Assembly (NCBI GenBank): GCA_026874595.1
Contig: CM049319.1
Location: forward strand, 37,893,473-37,957,472
DNA length: 64,000 nt
Origin: Sipunculus nudus
Lineage: Eukaryota > Annelida > Sipuncula > Golfingiida > Sipunculidae
Direction of reading: 5' to 3'
The notes under the pieces were generated by a model. That model was not told the origin of the DNA. It saw only the letters and a program-made list of their open reading frames with translations, and made no database searches. The translations under genes and the position numbers were made by a program. Each line of letters begins with the position of its first letter. Within the stretch, counting starts at the first letter, position 1. Shown here one piece after another: positions 12,697-25,156 of the stretch.

Positions 12697-15600
12697 ACCG
12701 CAAAAAGGGATGTCACAGGACTCCCACTCAGGTCCGTCCCCTATGTAACAGCCAGGTCCGCCATCCCTTTCACCGGGATTCCTACAGTAGTTTGCGGCAG
12801 CTTCACGGGAGCCGTCTGGAAAATATTCGTCAGGGTAGGTTGGGCGTAAGTCGGATTCACTGTTCCATGGTTGACATTCTTTACCGGATGCTGTCGTCTT
12901 CATCTTTCCCATGTACTCCAATCCTAATTCCGTGACCCTACATTCTGAGAAATATGTAAACGTTATAGAAGAGTGCGTTCTAAAGCTTGCATGAGATGAA
13001 AATACAAAGTCGCTCTAGAAACCAAACTACTATGATAGGATTGACTGCCAGATTTTTTTTATAATCAAACCCGGCCGTGATATTACAGGGAGAGTCAATA
13101 AAAAACTAAATACATATTTAATGCCTGAATGATTTATCTAGACATTACATGGTTAAAACTTGGAGATAATAAGTAACAATATTGAGTTAGTAAACGAACA
13201 GCGGAAAAACGTTCAATGTGGATATTAACATAAAATAAATCCATGGACAATGCTCAGGGTATATGTGACGGGGATAGTTATATATCAGTAGTCGACTTTT
13301 TATCAATAATGACGCAGCTTCCAGTGATAACAAAATAAACATTGAATAATTCATTATTATAATCAATGCATTTTCGGCTGGAAGAGGATCATGGCTTTCA
13401 TGAGTTTAATTTTTTTTTTGCCATATCTTAGTTGTCCAAATGCTTGTACTCGTTTCTTTCTTATTCACTTCTCATAGCGGTGATTTCTGTGAATTTCTGT
13501 AATTTATAATAGATATTGTTTTCCTGAACAGACATTATCATTACCAATTACGATTCGTGATTTATGATAATGCAGTTTTAATTGCAATTCAACTTCCCAA
13601 AATTAATGTAACTGTTATTCGGTGCGTTTGGATATAACATAACAAACTCTTGACGTTTACCTATATCGAGTACCAGATGATATATTGCAGGTATCAGAAC
13701 TATATTATTTTATTTATTGTATTAAATTTTGAGGGCATCTAGAAAGGACCCAAGAATCAGTAACTGGTACATTCCATTCACGGGGACACATGATCCAATG
13801 ATTGCCCAAAGGAATCACTGTTATTTTTCACGGGTCATATCCGGCAAGTAAGGACCAGTTCTTTAATATTCTTTACGCCAATTGCTGTTCTTAATTTAAC
13901 CTTCTCAATGAATCATTGTGGGCATAACAAATGACATATCCATTGAAAATTCAATTAATTTTATATTATTCATAACATTTGAAGATCTATCCCACGTTTT
14001 ATTATCCATGGATCATGCCAAGTGACAAAGTGCTGTATATTTTGTTAAATTTAAATTTAACAAATTACCCATTTGTCCCAGAGTTTTGGTCTGGGAATCC
14101 AATGAACAGTTTATTGTTTTGGCGTGGCCTGGTATAAACATAAGCATTAAATTTCAAAATACATTTCCAATTCATTTGATTTTTTGCGATTGTACGCATG
14201 AAAAGGTCACAGTCCAGTGACTGGTAAATAAGACATTACACTCATCATTAGAATGACCATAACCTATGCTTCTATTTCAAAGAGACATACCTATCGGCTG
14301 GTCGTCATGCGTCCGTTTCTGTAAAGCAGAATAAACAAAAGTTCCGTTTATACTAAGATTGATATGTTAATATGATATGACAAAATAGATATAACTGACA
14401 ACACGTGCTTTGTTTCGTTTATTTATACTGGCCCATTTAATGATCAATGGATTCTTTTAATCCATACATACTACCAGGTCTCCAACATGACCATGCAGTT
14501 ACAGACCTTGATTCCGCCAACATCTCTGCCATCAGTTTCAGGTTTAATGAACAAGACCGAAATCACAAATGTAAATCAAACACAACCAAAAGAATGCAAG
14601 CAATACACTGTTCACAAGCGTTATGAACAATAAAAACGTGTTACAGAAAGGGACAGGCTGATTTGTTTGGTTTGACATGCAATGCTACACTTTTGATCAA
14701 AACATCGCACCATACATCAGCGTAAAACGAGTGTACGCAAGCCCTTTGATTAGTTCTATTGCCTCATTCATTTTTCATGAAACAGGTGCAAGAGGGGGTC
14801 GCAGAATCAAGGTCTGTGAATGAGCTGTTTTGTGACAGACTTGGTAATTAGAAGATGTTTTACCGATCTTTACACATACCATGTTTGGCTTGTGTTTCAG
14901 TGCGAGTATCAATTAAGTTAGAAATAGATATTGCTAACGGGACCTTTAGACAAAATATAAATGGATCTACATGTGCATATCCGAGGTATATATGTGTGAG
15001 TAAAAGAGTGACTGGTTGGATCCTCCAAACATTCTCAATTTTTTTTCATACATTTGTCAAATAAAGATATCTTATCTTAGTCAAATTATTCTTTCTAAGT
15101 CTTTCAAAGCCTTTCTTTTATTGATTTTATTTAAAGCGTAATACTTTTGTATAGATCTGGTAATGGCCGTATCCGCACTCGGTTCGCATTTAAACCTGAC
15201 TACACTAAAGTAGTTACCCCATAGTCAGCAGGTTGTACGTTTTGCGACTTCGTCATAGTTCACTTTAAAAAAAACGAGCAAAATATAAACAACCCCTAGT
15301 AAATTGCAGGAAATTGTTTATGGTGATGTAGTCGCTTTATATATTATTTTCATAGTTTCGGTGACCATACCTCTTATTTTGAGGGTTAACAATTTGCCCT
15401 GAGGGAAAATATTACAGAATAAAGCTTGAATAAACTGGTAACATAAACATCCAAGATAGCATCCAAGATTAGATCCAATAATTTTACACTAATATGGTTA
15501 AAATGGTTATTTTTTTACCATAACAAAATTAATACTATATGAGAAAAAATGAATGATTTATTGCCATTTTAGGGTTTAGGGGTAATTTTGGACGCCATTC

Positions 15601-16180
15601 CGAATAAAACAACTTTCCCGAAGTCCTATTTACCTAAATTAAACTTTCGATACATTGTTTAGTGAATATAACAGTACGGAAAATCACCATTAAACAATTT
15701 CTTGTAATTTGTTGGTGGTTGAGCTTTACTTTTCATCTTTTGACCCATCTAAATCGGATTTTCTCATTACAGCGGGAGATTTCTGTTTGCACTTTGTTTG
15801 TAATCCTATTTACTGTGCTGTAACATGTGTTTTTCTTGCGGAAGAAAAGCGTCAAAGGGGAGAGAAACTGGCCTCATGCAAAGGATAAACAAATTTGCCT
15901 GTAAAAACTAGGCCATTTAGGAAGCGGTTTGATATAAAACCGGATTGTTGTATATATTGAAACCCTTTCAAGCGAACTAGACCGGACTGTTGCGGAATAA
16001 TAGCCTAGTGCGAACAGAATAATCCACTTCATGATTCGGGTTATTTCTTTGCGGATACGGCCATAGTTTTATTCAAGTGTAAAAGCATACGTGCAAACGG
16101 TCACTTTTCTCCAGGGGGCTTCCAGCTTGAGAGTAACACGCGACGAGCAGTGGCATCAGGAACACCAATGTACACTCCAT
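8347..16180 (-). CDS. Secreted kringle plus rhamnose-binding-lectin protein (four exons)
   Basis: Joining exons 16091-16180, 14291-14318, 12699-12944 and 8347-8639 gives 657 coding bases: 218 residues and a TAA stop. All borders are GT/AG with matching phases (0, 1, 1). Residues 1 to about 19 form a hydrophobic signal peptide. Residues 41-121 are one kringle with all six cysteines and the CQPW motif. Residues 130-216 are a SUEL/rhamnose-binding-lectin domain with eight cysteines, YGR at 153-155 and DPC at 201-203. SUEL lectins bind rhamnose or galactose and often act in egg, mucus or immune recognition; kringles bind proteins or peptides. A secreted recognition role is therefore inferred. There is no protease domain or membrane segment. 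An extra symmetrical exon in the 4 kb last intron cannot be excluded. I do not know a named family with exactly this pairing. Confidence 0.8.
10308..10350. repeat. (CA)n(TA)n microsatellite
   Basis: A compound CA run followed by a TA run, within intron 3 of the kringle-lectin gene. Confidence 0.95.
12644..12694. repeat. (CT)n microsatellite at a splice donor
   Basis: An almost uninterrupted CT run. On the gene strand it reads as (GA)n beginning a few bases after the kringle exon's donor site. Confidence 0.95.
12699..12944 (-). CDS. Exon 3: complete kringle domain
   Basis: The exon is 246 bases, phase 1 on both sides, and holds one whole kringle from its first to its sixth cysteine. Recognisable blocks are YMGKMKTTASGKECQPW, ANYCRNP, GPGCYIG and ESCDIPFC. 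Symmetrical phase-1 kringle exons are usual in shuffled extracellular proteins. The donor GTAAAG runs directly into a (GA)n tract on the gene strand; translating past the donor gives a meaningless ER-repeat tail. Confidence 0.85.
14291..14318 (-). CDS. Exon 2: 28-base micro-exon
   Basis: It lies between a good acceptor (TTCTGCTTTACAG) and a donor GTATGT. Entering in phase 0 it encodes KRTHDDQPI and leaves in phase 1, which is exactly what the signal exon provides and the kringle exon needs. The match of phases on both sides is the main support, because the exon is too short for similarity. Confidence 0.65.
14472..14846. mobile_element. MITE-like element with ~48 bp terminal inverted repeats
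   Basis: The left end has TACCAGGTCT and CAGACCTTGATTC. The right end has the inverted counterpart GAATCAAGGTCTG and AGACTTGGTAA. The ends are imperfect, with no coding sequence between them. It lies in intron 1 of the kringle-lectin gene. Confidence 0.5.
15163..16064. mobile_element. Inverted-repeat-bounded segment
   Basis: ATGGCCGTATCCGC at 15163-15176 is matched by its exact inverse at 16051-16064. The ~900 bp between them has no coding signal. The right boundary lies just beside exon 1 of the kringle-lectin gene, so this may be a non-autonomous DNA transposon within intron 1. Only about 14 bases are clearly paired. Confidence 0.4.
16091..16180 (-). CDS. Exon 1: signal peptide
   Basis: The ATG at 16180-16178 opens 30 codons beginning MECTLVFLMPLLVACYSQAG, a typical secretion signal with a likely cut after SQA or nearby. 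The donor is CAC|GTATGC in phase 0. It fits the phase-0 acceptor of the next exon. No clear TATA box was picked out upstream, where the sequence is an A/T run. Confidence 0.75.
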
Positions 16181-17349
16181 GTCGCTATGAATGAAAAAAA
16201 AAATATTTAAAAATATTTTTTACCCGTTTATATCGGAAACGACATCAGAAAATGATAATGCGGCAATTGTAAATCATTAATAAAAAACAATTCAGTTGTA
16301 CGAAAATGAACTGGATGATACACATGTACAAGGCATGGCAACTTGGACGTTATTGGAGCATTCGCTGTCGGACTCTTGCCAGCAAAATGGATGAATAATC
16401 TCTTATAAAACCAACTCAAACTGGGCATATGGATTCTTAACCGGACATTCATTAGCATTTTTATGCCCGAAAAGCCAAAATTAGTGCTGAGAATAAAATA
16501 CAATTAAAAAACACGTTAACATTGTCATGGTGGTTGTTTGATAAACAGAGGATCTGTACACTCATCCTCGTATCTGTTAACGGCGGCGACAATAGTGTAT
16601 ACTTCGGCGACAATAGTGTACACAATGGTGTATACTTCATCCGAAAAAAAAATTATTAACGGACGCCAAATTTCCCTTATTTTGGTCCTCGGCAGAAAGG
16701 ACCGCGAAAGTCTACCATGACGACGATAACCTCCCAATCATATTGCCTAATACAGTAATAGCCTTTATATACCGTGTTGACAGGATGAAGAAGAAACGAA
16801 GGAACCGGATATGTCAATCCGCAAATTAAGGTACTGTAGTTAACTGTGTTAGTTAACATTAAACGCACAGTAAGTCGGAGTAAATAGTCGGGGTAAGTCT
16901 GGTTGCTTGCGTGCGACAAAACACAGCTGTGGAGATCCTACCATATATGTGTGTATGTTACACTCCTCACGGAGCGGTAGTACTCACAATTTTCCCAGAC
17001 CTCCTTCGTTATAACTGCTGCTTTGTATAGCAAGATTTTTCTGGTTCTCACCACTGGAACAGGTCAAACTAATGTAATCAGACATATGAGAACTTGGTAT
17101 CGCATTGCACATCAAACTCCAAGTTTTAAAACCGCGACATCCAACGCTCGTTGGTCATAACCTTGAACCTGTAGTGTCGTGACCTTAGAAAACTAGCATA
17201 CACGTACGTGTTTGTTAAATAAAGGTAATGACACACGCATCGCACCGCACCGCATGCAAAACCAGTGGACAAGCAGCTGACCATTAAACAACAGAATACA
17301 CCAATTTTTCATGCAAACCAAATGAAGAAATAAATGTGATGCCATAGTG

Positions 17350-17387
<38 letters not shown>

Positions 17388-17890
17388 TAATTTACAAACT
17401 TAAGGCCCTTGAACTATTGCCCTTGTAAGCATTCGACACACAAGTGACCTATCAATTGGTTCTGTTAACTATAGGCTTTACATTACATAAGTATACGATA
17501 ATAAAGGTTGCAAAATGACATAAATTTCAAATCAAGAAGCATTGAACTTTTCTACATCATGATACATTATTGTTTTTTTTTTATTTGCAACAAATTTTAG
17601 AGAGAAAGAGATCTATACTTAAGACGTTATTTCTCAAATTGCCATGAGATGACTGAATTTAATCATTTATGAATTCCACACAAATTATAACTGAATTATA
17701 TAATGCCAAAGCAACTGTTCATCTTGCTTTGAATATTTTAAAATAAACATGAAAATCGACGTTTAGTGGTGTTAAAAAAGGGCAATGTGTTCAATAGACC
17801 AGTGAAATCTAAAGAAAGATATAAAAAAGAAAGGGTTAATAATTTGCCCCCTGACAGGGCAAATACAAACCGTATACAAACCGTTTTGAA
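16181..17890. other. Upstream region of the kringle-lectin gene
   Basis: Promoter-proximal sequence of the minus-strand gene. It holds a short A/T-rich run next to the ATG and a (TA)n microsatellite at about 17350-17385. I found no further exon and no repeat partner. Confidence 0.4.
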
Positions 17891-17894
17891 AACA

Positions 17895-18045
17895 TTTAAG
17901 AGCGTTCAGACGGCAATCCAAAGCGTTTTCAAACCGTTTTGACCAAAGCATTTTGGATCAAGTTCAGGACGTGGTTACATCCCGTTTTGAATGCCAATCG
18001 TTTTATCCGCTTTGTCGTGAGAACGCTCTAAAACTATACGGGCCC
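17895..18045. repeat. Short inverted repeat (MITE-like)
   Basis: Left half: TTTAAGAGCGTTCAGACG then CAAAGCGTTTTCAAA. Right half inverted: TTTTAGAGCGTTCTCACG then CAAAGCGGATAAAACG. Non-coding and about 150 bp long. It resembles a small fold-back DNA transposon remnant. Confidence 0.45.
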
Positions 18046-18049
18046 AGTT

Positions 18050-19234
18050 TTCATAAAGCAACTCGGTCACAGCACAATGTTCATCATGTGAACGTACACA
18101 ACACGCATTAGTGCTACATGCGCAATTGGTTTGAAATGGTTTTGGGTGTGATGTATTTATCGTGGCTAGGTCCCTATTTCCAGTATTAACTATTTCATTC
18201 TTAAAGATGTACAGTTCGAAATTGATTCAAATGTTGTATATGTTTATGTGTTTGTGTGTTTCCTCCAAGGAAATACATGTAGTCAAATTTCATTTATTTT
18301 GTTTTAACTTATAAATGTAACACTCTTTTTTCCAAACACGAGTTTTTGACATAATGAACACGTACATTGTCCTTACCTGTATGAGTCTACCTGAAGTCGT
18401 ACCGTTCAAATACCGAGACCCGCAAAGCTATGTCCTGTTTGGTCCGTGGGCCATGTTTTATATAGTAAAAGATCCCCTTGTTTACAGTGACATCTGTGAT
18501 ACAGGGGGTGTAAAAGGGAGAGCAGCTTCACTGACATATAACACCAAAAAAATCCATAAGTTTTAGTTACACAATGGCGAAATATCAGAAAGTGGGAGTA
18601 AGATGAGAATGGTGGCCCGTCATATTGTTCATACATTCTATACATTTCCATTTTAATATGATGAATGATGCGGCTGTGAACATTCACGCGACTGTCCAAA
18701 ACAAAAAGCCTTTATATCGCAGGCAAACACCTGTGATTCCTGGGGGTGTATCACCCAAAATATACCTTTCAGATGCGGGCATAAGCTTTGTTTGGTGAGA
18801 CCACGCACATTTAAAGAAACATACAATGACGAATAATAATATATTATCAGTCCATATTCTACATCGAAAACCTATCCTCTACAACAACCTATGCCCGACA
18901 CTGACTTGGATTCGTTAAGAAAATAGACACGGATTTAGGCCTCTATTATAACTGCCGACCGTGCTCATTCTGCTGCAAACACTCACGCCTTAAACACATA
19001 AAACATAAACATGTAGTAAAATCAAGCACGTGTTAACCAGCAGTTCACAGCCTTACAAAGATCCATGCTTTGCTGAAGCATTTACTGGTACATTTTAATA
19101 ACGGTCATACAAACATTGAATGGTAAGCATAACTTAGTCCTCAATGCAGTTAGATAAAGAAGACCTCCATAAGATCATATGAAGATTCACAGGCTACAGA
19201 GAATCCCAAGTAAATACATTTGACACCGCTGACT
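18050..19234. other. No recognisable feature
   Basis: I see no coding or repeat signal here beyond short incidental open frames. Confidence 0.4.
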
Positions 19235-19918
19235 ACGCTCCCGAGGCAGCGGAAATCTTGCGCTTCTAAAGAAGCAACTGATATTCACGCTGCCAGCTTT
19301 GACCGTTTATGATATATTTAGACACCAGATGGCGGTTCGTTGTCCACTGAAATAAACGTGCGTATGATGTGAGAAGCAGCCAATCAGATGCAAATAAACA
19401 AACACTCGACAGGCATCCTGGCTCCGCCCATTGCTGCGCTTCAAGCGCCGCTTGATGAGTTTCTGGTCGAATTTAAATTGTTCCCTCTGCATTCACGCAT
19501 CATCGACCGATTCGATTATGACATTATGACTGTGTATCTGTTGTCTGCAGAACCGAAACCAGCCAGCGAGGTGTGCACGCAGCCTTTGTTTGAATTACAG
19601 CTCACCGGCCAAGCATCCTATGTGCCCAAGGCCCTAAGCAAACCACGTCGGGGGCAATTCTCTCTGAGCCTGTGGCCTGTTCAGACGGTTACGGGGGGGG
19701 GGGGGGGGGGGGGATGAGCTGTCAGTCAAAAAGAAATGAATATGATTGGCTCCGTGTATTCTTCGTTTGGCTTTGTCTTCCAGCACAAGGTCTCATCTGA
19801 TTGGACAAAAATACAGTGCTCCCCTCTGGTGTTGCAATTCAGGATACGAGGTCATAACAAACAGCGCCTTACGATATAGGTAGTAGCCCTATAGGTAAAG
19901 CGCTGTGTAAAGAGCGTA
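19235..19918 (+). repeat. Dispersed repeat, copy A
   Basis: This segment and 48140-49091 are diverged copies of one sequence. Both begin at CCGAGGCAGCGGAAATCTTG and end at GATATAGGTAGTAG followed by CCTATAGGTAAAGCG. Between these ends, blocks such as CTTCAAGCGCCGCTTGATGA and TGATTGG are shared in the same order. Copy A has a G homopolymer of about 20 where copy B has GGGG. Coding potential was not recognised; the type of element is unknown. Confidence 0.8.
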
Positions 19919-20614
19919 CCGCTGACTTACTGACGCAATGTCTGACCCTCATAGCGTTGACTGCTTGACGAGCCTCTTTGTGAACACAGTGTCCACCTCA
20001 GGCTGCAAAATTAACACAGATACGCCGGTACCAACTTCAAAGTTGAGTGGTCATCAAAATTCCGCTTTAACATACCACAGATAGTCAAAACAATGCGGTT
20101 CTTTAAAATGAGCCGATACCCAATTTACAAAAGCATATTTCACGGCCTAGCAGCTAGTACATTTACAGCGGTTCATGCACTAGCCTGACTAACTATGCTG
20201 AAAATGGACACGACTGCCGACTATCCTATAGTTTTCTACTGAATAAAAATAAACTTACAAACGAAATTCTAGGCTGATTGGCCATGATCCGGTCACACTA
20301 ATGTGAACTGATTTAAAAGCCACTGGCTAAAAACGTGATAATTCAGACATGACATCACTCAACTCATGACATACCACTCTGTCTAGAGTGAATACGCAAA
20401 CATCGCCTATTGAAACGAGGGTTATTATCAGCGACATTTAGCGCCCTACAAGTGCTGATTAAGAATAAAACAGAAACGGAAATTAATTAAATATTCGAAC
20501 TCCATGCACAGATTCTGACTCAGTTTAGGCCGGTTGTCTCATACTCAAACAATTCTGCCATGGATAATCAACAAGCTACGCAAGAAGAACAATCCTATGT
20601 ACCAATTCAACCAC

Positions 20615-20775
20615 AACCGGGCGGATCCAGGATTTCGGAAAAGGAGGGGGTCCAACCCAGGATGACTTATGAAAACCCTAAAAAAAGGGCCCCAGGCCCG
20701 GAAAACGGGGGGGGGGGGGGGACTCAAGGCCGCAAAATTTTATCCCCCTCCGCCCCCCCCAACCTGGATCTGATG
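20615..20775. repeat. GGCGGATCCAGG-type dispersed repeat
   Basis: It starts GGCGGATCCAGGATTTC and ends in a run of C followed by CCTGGATC. A run of G lies inside it. An inverted relative lies at 42606-42830 and shares the ATCCTGGATCCGCCC edge. No coding function is expected. Confidence 0.55.
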
Positions 20776-21314
20776 ACAATAATAATATAATAATAATAAT
20801 AATAATAGTTTATTCTGGAAAAGAGGCCACAGGCCCAAAGTTCCTGCAATTCAATACAATTCATAAGTCTTGAATAATAAATAAAATGGAAAGATCACAA
20901 CTTTAAACAATGTAAATTAAATACAAATCAATCAACATTAAGTCTTAAAATAAAGTAAATGAATCAATAAATACATAATTAAATCAGATACTTCATGTAA
21001 ACATAGAACTCACTTCCGATCTGATTACCTACATCTAGTGTGCCTAAATCATGAAGATCTATTTATATATAATTGCATTCATGTGTATATTGATTACGTC
21101 CGCAAAAATCTACAATACAACAAAATCATTAATGTCATTGACAATATGAGTTGAATTATGACAGTACATATCAAACTTAGGTGAAATACTGGAAAAAAGA
21201 ATGAATTATACAAATAATTAGATAAGTAAAAATATTTAACTAATAAAATGGAAAATATCCAATCATAATCCATTTTGCTTTAAACATTAGTCTTACTTAA
21301 TTTAGAAAAAAAAA

Positions 21315-24300
21315 TCAAGTATCTATAGATGTTGTTCTCATCTTAAAACAATGAAAAAAATAAGCTGCTAAATTAAAAATTTTATAAGAGTTTTCCATTT
21401 TTAGTAACTTGGTGAAGTTTTGTTCATTTGGTTCATGCAATTCTCTTGGCAAATATTTTTTACGTAAATCAGCATACAAAGGGCATTCTAACAAACAATG
21501 TGACTCATCCTCTATAATATTATATCCGTATTTTAAACAATGTTTACAAATCCTGTCCTCTCTATCTATTCCTTGCTGACGACAAGCCTCAATGGCCAAT
21601 TGGTGATTTGAGCATCTAAACTTGGCTAATGCAGTTCTAAAGCCTATATTTGGAACACATATTAAATATCTTTCTAATGTTAACATTGACTTAAGAACCC
21701 CGTATGCATATAATTTATTACATTTGCATACATCACTATGCCATTCCTGTAGTGCCATATCGGTCAATCGTTGTTTAATGCAGTTAAGAAAATTATTCTG
21801 ATCTCCAACTGTTTGGGCCATCCAAATGTATCCAAAACCGGTTTGAAATAATAAGGATCTAACGTGGGATACCCATGTTGTTTTTCCTTTAAAATCAAGC
21901 TGAAATAACATTTTATACATTTGTGTAGGGTATCTATTTTCATTCATTGATAGTAATCTTATCCAGTATTTTAAACAACAAACAGAATACTTCACAAACA
22001 AAGGGAGACGCCCACATTCTCCTAAAGCTGCAGCATTTGGTGTATTACTATTTCCTTTAAGAACATACTTACAGAATTTATATTGAACTCTCTCAATTAT
22101 CTCTACTCTGTTAAAACCCCACAGTTCACTACCATACAAAAGAATTGGCACAACCATAGCATCAAAAAGATAGAATAATTGTTTAACACTTATATGTTCA
22201 CATTTTTTACTAAAATTTTTGATAATACATATGACTTTATTGGCTTGGACTGCTTGCATTTTTTGTGTTTTTGTCCATGAAGCTCTATTAGTAAAAACAA
22301 TGCCCAAGTACTTATAGTAAGGCACCTCATCTATACTTTTGCCTTCTAAATACCATTTTTCTGTTTTTCGAAGGGTGCCACCACGTCTAAATACCATAAC
22401 TTTAGTTTTATTCATATTAACTTTCATTCCATATTCCTTGCAAAAGTTTTCAACTTGAGAAATTTGTCTTTGGAGTCTTCCAGGTGTATCTGAAAAAGTT
22501 ACTATGTCATCTGCAAACATTAAAGTAATGAGATTAGGAAGATATTCATTTATATAAATCCCTTGGCATCCAGTGTCATTCAAAAGTGTATACAATTCAT
22601 TAATAAAAATGGAAAATAATAATGGACTTACCATGCATCCTTGTCTTGTTCCTATATTACAATTAAAATATTCCGTAGTTCCATTCTCTGTAAGGATACA
22701 TGATTTCATTTTGGAATACATAGACCTAATTACCTTTAATATTCTCCCATTTATACCCTGTTTCAATAAAACAAACCATAAAACATCATGTTGAATGCAG
22801 TCAAACGCCTTGGAAAAATCGAGATAAATACAGTAAAATCTACCTCTTTTCTTAATCAGATATTTTTGAATTGATCCATACAGAACAAAAGCGTTATCAA
22901 CAGTACAATACCCTTTCCTATAACCAGCTTGAGCTTCTGAAAGTAAACCCAAATCATCGACATAATTTAACAGCCTGTTGTTTAAAGTCTTAGTAAATAC
23001 TTTTCCCAAAACATTCAATAAAGATATGCCTCTGTAATTGCATGGGTCATTCAACTGTCCACTTTTGTATAATGGGTATATAATTGCTCTGCTCCATTCC
23101 TCTGGGAAATAGTCAGTATTTATAATACCATTATATAATTTTTCTAACAAAGAAGTATACATAAAAGAGTAGATTTGATAACATCAATAGATAAACCATC
23201 TGGACCTGGTGATTTACCGGATGGCATTTGATTCACAGCTTTCTCAATTTCTTGTAAAGTCAAGTAACTATTGAGATCCCCACATTCAATATTCTCATCA
23301 AAGTTCATTTCTAAATAACTAGTTGCCTTTTCAATAACTTCTTCTGGAATTATATTTCTGTTGCTATTTTACAATTCTCTGAAATAATTAAACCACCTTT
23401 CAGGTGTTATACAGGTTGCTTTTCTGTCTCTTCTGTAATTTTTTAAATGTCGCCATATTTCATTTGTATTTTTACTACTAAAAACATAAAGTAAGGAATT
23501 CTGTTCAAATTTTATCTTGGTCTGTGCACAAATATCTTTGAATTTTTGTCTCAGAATTTTGTATGTCTTCAAATCATCTAGGCTTCCCGACTTTCTATAA
23601 GTATTTAATGCTTTAAATTTATTATGTTTTGCGGTTGCACAGGTATCGTCCCACCACTTAGGTTGACTTATTCTATATGCATTCTTGCGTCCTTTAACTT
23701 TTATTGTGGTGCATCCTATGATATTAGTCAATTGAGTTACAGCTGCATCTATATCATATTCAATGCAATGGTAAAATAATTGCTGATACCTGTCAAACTC
23801 AGAATTATGTAACATGACTGATGATTCTCTAATGTCACAAGTTTTTATTTTGTACTTGATCCATGGTTTGGTAGACATTACATTATGTGTCTGTTGAACA
23901 TAATTATTAGATTTTAATTTCAAGGTACACATTACTGGAAAATGATTAGAAATATCAAGTGTTGAGACTGCAAATGACTGCACAACACTATAAAGTTCTG
24001 TACTTACTATTATATAATCAACTACACTTTGCCCTGCATGAGTTATGCAAGTAAACTCTCCAACTAAATCAGGGGCAACTCTGCCGTTGAGTATATGTAC
24101 ATTAAATGAACAGCACAAATTTTGTAAAGAAAATCCAAAATTATTGATTTTACCATCTTTAGAGTTTCTGCTTATACTAAAGTTATCTGTTGGATAGTCA
24201 TCCCCAATGCCAGTATACTCTAATTCATCATTTTCGATAAAATCTGGCAAATGGCCAATTCTGGCATTTAAATCACCCATTATAATAATACTTACGTCTC

Positions 24301-25135
24301 CATGATGGGAAATGATTTCTGTTATAATATTTTCTAATCTTAAAATACCATCATTTTATTCAATTTCTTTATAAACTGGAGAGCCTTCTGGGGCAATATA
24401 TGCACATACCAACAATATTTCTTTATCTAAATTTAATGAATTTCCATCAATAGTGAGTGCAATAATATCTGTGTATTTATACACTTTTAGGATTTTAAAA
24501 TTACAGTCTTTCCTAATACATACAAGGATTCCTCCTCTAGATATTTTACTTCTTGAATTACAAAAACAGTGAAAATCTTTAAAACACATCTTAAATTCAT
24601 CTGGGGTAGTAGCCCAGGTCTCTACAATACAAAGAATATCACATTTATTTACCATATGTTTAAATTCTGGTAAATGCTGTTTTGTTTTTAACCCTCTGGC
24701 ATTCCTAGATATTAAGCAAAGATTGTCATTTATATAATGCACTCCTGTGGAGGTTCCATTATATACATCTCTGATAGGATTAGTTTGTGAAAGTGCACTT
24801 ACCTGTCTGGTAGTTGCTGCAAAGGGTGGGTTAAAGCAAGGTGTAGTTAGTTCATCCTTATCACTGTACTGGTGTCCATCATCACTGCCATCAGCATCAT
24901 GGTTAGTATGTGTTTGAGGTGCAGTGCAAAGGGTGGGTGCTTCATGTACTTTAGGTACAGACCTTAAACAAGATAAATTCAGACAGTTTGAATCCATCAT
25001 ACATATTTCATGAATATTTCCTGCATGCATATTATCATTACTAGTATGTACATAATTTATATCATCATTATTCACACATGTATTTATATCATCGTCATTA
25101 AATGAATTTCCACCAATGAATTCACAAAATGTTTT
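21315..25135 (-). pseudogene. LINE ORF2 (APE endonuclease and reverse transcriptase)
   Basis: The endonuclease shows SRNARGL, CIVETWA, MGDLNARIG, VVDYIIVS and SNHFPV, where the usual SDH is SNH. The reverse transcriptase shows YRGISLL, FSKAFDCI, GTRQGCMVSPLLFSIFIN and the catalytic FADD. A C-terminal CKHC...EDESHCLLECP segment is the Cys/His motif seen in many such elements. The endonuclease nicks target DNA and the reverse transcriptase copies the RNA there. Stops at about 24356 and 23369 lie in an otherwise continuous frame. One frameshift near 23165 precedes the 615-residue reverse-transcriptase frame. The copy is not expected to be functional as it stands. Confidence 0.88.
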
Positions 25136-25156
25136 CTCATGGCCCTGGCCTGACCA

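Larger units (their letters stand above)
8640..12698 (-). other. Intron 3 of the kringle-lectin gene
   Basis: About 4 kb of AT-rich intron. It holds a (CA)n(TA)n microsatellite at about 10308-10350 and the (CT)n tract next to the kringle exon. Two minus-strand open frames (10557-10760, 11981-12184) show no recognisable domain. I found no further clear phase-1 exon but cannot exclude one. Confidence 0.5.

Noticed and set aside
12595-12698. ER-repeat tail continuing the kringle open frame
   Set aside because: It lies past a good donor site and is simply the translated (GA)n intron sequence.
19388-19717. 109-residue open frame ending in poly-glycine
   Set aside because: It lies in a dispersed repeat whose other copy does not keep the frame; the glycine run is the G homopolymer.
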